From NCBI GenBank assembly GCA_041752635.1, contig JBGSWC010000029.1, positions 1 to 9,170 of the forward strand: a stretch of DNA of 9,170 nucleotides. Reading direction: 5' to 3'. This document shows, piece after piece, positions 6,346 to 9,170 of this stretch (within the stretch, counting starts at the first letter, position 1; every line of letters starts with the position of its first letter). The position numbers were made by a program, and so were the translations under genes. Origin of the DNA: JBGSWC01 sp041752635 (GTDB taxonomy: Bacteria; Planctomycetota; Planctomycetia; Pirellulales; Lacipirellulaceae). The notes below the pieces were generated by a model. It was not told the origin of the DNA and made no database searches. It worked only from the letters and a program-made list of their open reading frames with translations.

Positions 6346-7278
6346 TTATCGACACCGCCATAACGTGTGGTCGCTGATCCCCAGTTGCGTTTGCTTCGCA
6401 GCGATCTCCGTTCTAAACCGCTGAGCGTCGACCGGATAGCCTGCAGTGGGTCGGAGCCCTGGTGTTTGGCTGCACCAAAAGTTGTTGAATGCCCTCATGC
6501 ACAATTCGCGCGAGTACTTGGCTGCCATCGAAGCAAGTGCCGTGGGCAATTGCGACTCGCCCTTGACGCGAAAGGTGGCTCTGTACTCTCGCTCGGCGTG
6601 CCTCCAGCGGTAAGCACTTTCGCTGCGACTCTCGAGTTCGGTCTCGATCCAATCGCACGCGAACGTGTGCTGCAGAATCGCAGTGTAACGGTTGCGGCCG
6701 CCATGCTTGTCGAATTGAAAAAGCACGGGCGTGGTGGCGAATTCACTCGGCGCAGTCAGCGAATTTAAGAGGTCGCTAAGCACTTCGCGCGCCAGTTCGA
6801 GACTGGCGGCCGAGAGGACAGCTCCTTTCGTGCCGAGCCGTTCGATGCCATCGTTGAGTTCGGTTGCTTCGATCAAACGGACTTGAAGCGCGAGTGGCCG
6901 AGCGGTCGCGTTCACCAAAAGCCTCTCGGCGTTTGCAATATCGGCGGCGGTCGCATCGACAGGCAATCTCGGATCGTAGTCCTTATACCAAGGTAGCTCT
7001 GCGTGTTCGCCACGCACGAGTCCGCGAAGCGTGAGACCAGCGATACGACCAGCCGCCAGGACGGCCAGCTCGAGCCGAGCGAGCGAACCCCCCGGCTTGT
7101 AGAGTGTCTTGGAATCGGCGATGGCCAGCCGGCCGTCGCGACCGTCGCGATTGACGGTTTGCTCGAGCAGCTTGTAAAGGTCGGTCGAGCCGCTTGGCAC
7201 CCACCAAGCCGACGCGCCGATGGCGAGTGGGCCAAGATTCGGACCGTAGCCAGCTTCGTCGACTCCGATGATAATCAT
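6346..7278 (-). CDS. Divergent RNase HII-like protein (RNase H fold)
   Basis: This is a 310-residue protein from ATG 7276-7278 to TAA 6346-6348. The N-terminus GVDEAGYGPNLGPLAIGA is a clear variant of the RNase HII motif GxDEAGRGxLAGP, giving likely metal ligands Asp7 and Glu8. Further HII landmarks follow in order: DSKTL (Asp55-Lys57), an acidic site in QFDKHGGRNRY (Asp190), ALASMAAKYSREL (248-259, matching the HII ASIxAKxxRD block, with Glu258 at the last acidic position), and GYPVDAQRF near 280, matching HKGYPTxxH. RNase HII cuts RNA in RNA-DNA hybrids and at single ribonucleotides. The protein is about 100 residues longer than typical HII, has Tyr for Arg in the DEAGRG motif, and places DKHGG where HII usually has a DG/DGN-type site. 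It is therefore probably a separate branch, not housekeeping rnhB. Activity is plausible but unproven. A TACAAT hexamer (minus strand, 7287-7292) sits 8 nt before ATG, so transcription might start at or near the start codon. Confidence 0.75.
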   Translation of the reverse strand: MIIIGVDEAGYGPNLGPLAIGASAWWVPSGSTDLYKLLEQTVNRDGRDGRLAIADSKTLYKPGGSLARLELAVLAAGRIAGLTLRGLVRGEHAELPWYKDYDPRLPVDATAADIANAERLLVNATARPLALQVRLIEATELNDGIERLGTKGAVLSAASLELAREVLSDLLNSLTAPSEFATTPVLFQFDKHGGRNRYTAILQHTFACDWIETELESRSESAYRWRHAEREYRATFRVKGESQLPTALASMAAKYSRELCMRAFNNFWCSQTPGLRPTAGYPVDAQRFRTEIAAKQTQLGISDHTLWRCR

Positions 7279-7331
7279 GGTTGTCGATTGTAAAGTACGT
7301 TGAGGCTACGCACAGCGGCGTTACGAGAATT

Positions 7332-7398
7332 TAGCCACCGCTCGCCAACAGCGTGGAAGCGTGACGATAAAGCGTCCACCGTCTGGCGACGGTGGCTA
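7332..7398. repeat. REP-like element with inverted ends
   Basis: The ends TAGCCACCGCTCGCCA (7332-7347) and the inverse TGGCGACGGTGGCTA (7384-7398) match over 15 bases apart from one inserted base. Inside, CCACCGTC (7376-7383) and GACGGTGG (7388-7395) form a perfect 8-bp stem with a 4-nt loop, and GTGGA/TCCAC (7353-7357/7375-7379) offers an alternative pairing. The element fills the gap between the divergent RNase HII-like and acetyltransferase genes. Its shape suggests a REP/BIME-like or miniature mobile element. Confidence 0.6.
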
Positions 7399-7422
7399 CA
7401 TTGAGTTCGGTGGAAACATCCG

Positions 7423-7941
7423 ATGAGTGTTTACCTTTCGCAAGCCGAACTCCGCGACGCGGTACGTAGCGACCTGCCCGCGATCGTGGAAATCTATAAC
7501 GCATCGATCGCCAGCCGCAGCGCGAACGCGGAGTTGCGCCCCGTGACCATCGCCCAGCGCGAACCATGGTTCGAGGCGCACACACCCGACAAGCATCCGT
7601 TGTGGGTAGCGATTGTCGATGACCAAGTCGTCGGCTGGATCGGCCTGTCGCCCTTCTTGCCTCGGGCGGCTTATCACATCACCGCCGAGTTGAGCGTCTA
7701 TGTCGCGCCGGGCAAACAAGGACATGGGCTTGGCACTTGGATGCTCGAAAAGCTGTTGGCCGAGTGCCCGCGGCTCGGCATCGAAAACGTCGTGTCGTTG
7801 GTGTTCGCCCACAACTACGCCAGCTTGCGGATGAACGAAAAGGCGGGCTTCGAGCGTTGGGGCTATCTGCCTCAGGTGACCGAACTCGACACGGTTCGTC
7901 GCGACGTGGTCATTTTGGGGCGAAAAATCGTCACACAGTAG
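7423..7941 (+). CDS. GNAT-family N-acetyltransferase, phosphinothricin acetyltransferase-like
   Basis: This is a 172-residue protein from ATG 7423 to TAG 7939-7941. A GGTGGAA Shine-Dalgarno-like sequence (7409-7415) lies 7 nt upstream. The N-terminal RDAVRSDLPAIVEIYNASI is the standard GNAT entry helix. Glu89 in TAELSVYV is the likely general base. The acetyl-CoA pyrophosphate-binding motif A follows as APGKQGHGLGTWML, with Q99-G100-x-G102-x-G104. The later LVFAHNYASLRMNEKAGFERWGYLP block is motif B. Length and the SVYV/NxxSLxLxEKxGF pattern place it near the PAT/MnaT (YncA) subfamily, which acetylates small amines such as phosphinothricin, methionine sulfoximine or methionine-derived compounds. 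The true substrate is not predictable. No resistance island or transfer marker is nearby, so a housekeeping detoxification role is more likely than acquired resistance. Confidence 0.9.
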   Translation: MSVYLSQAELRDAVRSDLPAIVEIYNASIASRSANAELRPVTIAQREPWFEAHTPDKHPLWVAIVDDQVVGWIGLSPFLPRAAYHITAELSVYVAPGKQGHGLGTWMLEKLLAECPRLGIENVVSLVFAHNYASLRMNEKAGFERWGYLPQVTELDTVRRDVVILGRKIVTQ

Positions 7942-7943
7942 CT

Positions 7944-7980
7944 GGGCGTTGCCGATAATAGCGAGTTCAGGCAATCGCCC
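7944..7980 (+). terminator. Stem-loop just after the acetyltransferase gene
   Basis: GGGCGTTGCC (7944-7953) pairs with GGCAATCGCCC (7970-7980) with one bulged base and a 16-nt loop. It starts 3 nt after the stop codon of the acetyltransferase gene. The position fits a terminator, although only a short mixed T stretch follows. Confidence 0.4.
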
Positions 7981-8033
7981 GTTATTGAGTGCCTTTGCCC
8001 GCACAATTACACTAGAACGCTTGCGAGGGCTTT

Positions 8034-8057
8034 CACCATCACATTAAGCCGATGGTG
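8034..8057. repeat. Short inverted repeat upstream of the ketosynthase-like gene
   Basis: CACCATC (8034-8040) and GATGGTG (8051-8057) form perfect 7-bp arms with a 10-nt AT-leaning spacer. The spacing of half-sites would suit a dimeric regulator, but no regulator is identified. Confidence 0.35.
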
Positions 8058-8091
8058 TTAGACATAGCGGGGTTGGTGGCTCGAGTTGCAC

Positions 8092-8111
8092 CCAAGGGCT
8101 TTCGCCCTTGG
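8092..8111. repeat. Perfect 8-bp hairpin in the leader of the ketosynthase-like gene
   Basis: CCAAGGGC (8092-8099) pairs with GCCCTTGG (8104-8111) around the loop TTTC. It ends about 46 nt before the proposed TTG start. It may be a REP-like unit or a leader structure. Confidence 0.6.
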
Positions 8112-8140
8112 CTCAGAATTGCTTACAAAACACTTCTCAC

Positions 8141-8147
8141 AAAAGGA
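8141..8147 (+). promoter_or_regulatory. Shine-Dalgarno sequence supporting a TTG start
   Basis: AAAAGGA lies 10 nt before TTG 8158, the codon directly preceding the conserved DDVVITGVGIVCPLG start of the ketosynthase fold. There is no ATG or GTG start near the N-terminus in this frame, so the site decides the start. Confidence 0.65.
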
Positions 8148-8157
8148 CCGGCGGGTT

Positions 8158-9170
8158 TTGGACGACGTTGTCATCACTGGTGTGGGGATCGTCTGTCCGC
8201 TGGGAGTGGGCCGCGCGGCGGTTTGGGAGTCACTCGAGTCGGGTCGCGGCGGTATTCGCGTCATCGACGACTATCAGGCGGCTGGCTGGCCGGCACCTTT
8301 CGGCGGCGTGGTCGACCACTTTGATCCCAAAGAACATGTGCAGCCGCGCAAAAGTCTCAAGGTGATGGCCCGCGAAATTCAGTTTGCGTTTGCGGCTGCC
8401 GAAATGGCGGCTGCCGATGCCTTGCTTCCCGACGAACCGGCCGATCCCGATCGGATGGGAGTCGTGCTCGGTGCCGGGCTCATTTACTGTGACTTCGACG
8501 AGCTTGCGGGGCCTTACAAAGCGTGCACCACCGATGGTCAGTTCGATTTCAGCAAGTGGGGCGAGTGCGCGATTCGCGAATTCTTTCCGCTGTGGATGCT
8601 GAAGTATCTGCCCAACATGCCGGCCTGCCACGTCGGCATTCGACGCGATGCTCGTGGGCCGACCAACACCATCGCCAATGGCGATATCTCGAGCCTCACC
8701 GCCATCGGTGAAGCTGCCGATGTAATTCGCCGCGGCAGTGCCGACGTCATGTTCGCGGGTGGCGTCAGCTCGCGACTCGCCATCGGCGATTTACTGTGGC
8801 GTGGAACACAACGACTCGCGACCGAGTGCGACAACGCGGCGCAAAGTTGTCGACCCTTCGCCGCCAATCGCAATGGCATGGTGGTGGGCGAGGGGGCGGC
8901 CCTGTTCGTGCTCGAGAGCGAACGCCACGCGCTGCGCCGTGGCGCGCAGCCAATCGCGCGGGTCGGCCCCATTGTCTCGCGATTCGAGAATGTGATTGGC
9001 CGGTCCGACCCACCAATGAATGCGATCAAGGCCGCGCTTGCCGCAGCGCTCGAAGCAGCAGAAGTCGAGCCGAGTGAACTGTCACACATCAACGCCCACG
9101 GGCTCGGCACCCGTGCCGACGACGCGGCCGAAGCTATGGCCATCGCGTCGGTACTGGGCAAAGCGGCGCG
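8158..9170 (+). CDS. Beta-ketoacyl-synthase-fold protein with Cys-to-Asp active site (3' end beyond window)
   Basis: The frame is open from TTG 8158 to the window end (337 codons, no stop). The N-terminus DDVVITGVGIVCPLGVGRAAVWESL is the canonical KS start. It is followed by GVVLGAG, the block ARGPTNTIANGDISSLTAIG, ADVIRRGSADVMFAGG, CRPFAANRNGMVVGEGAALFVLE and HINAHGLGTRADDAAEA. These match FabF-type condensing enzymes throughout. In FabF the nucleophile lies in TACxSG; aligned at constant spacing to the conserved IG eight residues later, this protein has Asp176 (NGDISS). The first catalytic histidine is kept (His314 in NAHG), though the usual NAHGTST has become NAHGLGT; the second lies beyond the window. 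A KS without its cysteine cannot condense acyl chains in the normal way. It resembles chain-length factors (KS-beta, Gln at this place) or KSQ decarboxylases in logic, not in residue. It may pair with an active KS encoded downstream. Gene identity is strong, function unknown. Confidence 0.88.
   Translation, partial: MDDVVITGVGIVCPLGVGRAAVWESLESGRGGIRVIDDYQAAGWPAPFGGVVDHFDPKEHVQPRKSLKVMAREIQFAFAAAEMAAADALLPDEPADPDRMGVVLGAGLIYCDFDELAGPYKACTTDGQFDFSKWGECAIREFFPLWMLKYLPNMPACHVGIRRDARGPTNTIANGDISSLTAIGEAADVIRRGSADVMFAGGVSSRLAIGDLLWRGTQRLATECDNAAQSCRPFAANRNGMVVGEGAALFVLESERHALRRGAQPIARVGPIVSRFENVIGRSDPPMNAIKAALAAALEAAEVEPSELSHINAHGLGTRADDAAEAMAIASVLGKAA

Noticed and set aside
4624..7278. A kinase-phosphatase-nuclease operon
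   Set aside because: The genes share a strand, but gaps of 115 and about 210 nt contain strong hairpins, and no functional link is evident.
7423..7941. Acquired antibiotic or herbicide resistance gene
   Set aside because: The protein is PAT-like, but such GNATs are common chromosomal genes and there is no mobile element beside it.
8538..9161. 207-codon minus-strand open frame
   Set aside because: It is antisense to the ketosynthase fold, whose motifs are continuous on the plus strand; the minus translation is Ala/Ser-rich and low in information.

Overview
The window looks like chromosomal DNA from a planctomycete, most likely of the Pirellula/Blastopirellula type. This is inferred from three things: the EF-G resembles the spirochaete/planctomycete spdEFG1 (mitochondrial EFG1-like) class, a large octahaem cytochrome carries HEAT and TPR repeats, and there is a non-RD Hanks-type kinase. 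The DNA is moderately GC-rich, with loosely packed, mostly independently oriented genes and many intergenic inverted repeats. No rRNA, tRNA, CRISPR array or insertion sequence was seen.

Layout. (1) 1-1107, plus strand: the 3' part of an elongation factor G gene, cut by the window edge. (2) 1314-1980, plus strand: a PIN-domain (VapC-like) toxin gene broken by two in-frame TAA codons, overlapping a small partner gene that is still open. (3) 2037-4298, minus strand: a membrane-anchored octahaem c-type cytochrome followed by HEAT-like and TPR repeats. (4) 4299-4623: a non-coding gap with two imperfect hairpins. (5) 4624-5529, minus strand: a soluble Ser/Thr protein kinase. (6) 5742-6230, minus strand: a SixA-type phosphohistidine phosphatase. 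(7) 6346-7278, minus strand: a divergent RNase HII-like protein, separated from sixA by a perfect 42-bp palindrome. (8) 7423-7941, plus strand: a GNAT acetyltransferase preceded by a REP-like inverted-repeat element. (9) 8158 to the window end, plus strand: a beta-ketoacyl-synthase-fold protein starting at TTG, whose nucleophilic cysteine is replaced by aspartate.

The genes do not form an obvious pathway. The kinase, phosphatase and RNase HII-like genes share a strand, but gaps of over 100 nt containing hairpins separate them, so a single operon is not supported. The only tight coupling is the 8-nt overlap of the PIN pseudogene with its partner. The observations most worth following are the cysteine-less ketosynthase, the RNase HII-like paralogue, the decaying toxin-antitoxin-like pair and the octahaem-HEAT-TPR protein. 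I found no clear multi-gene new system.
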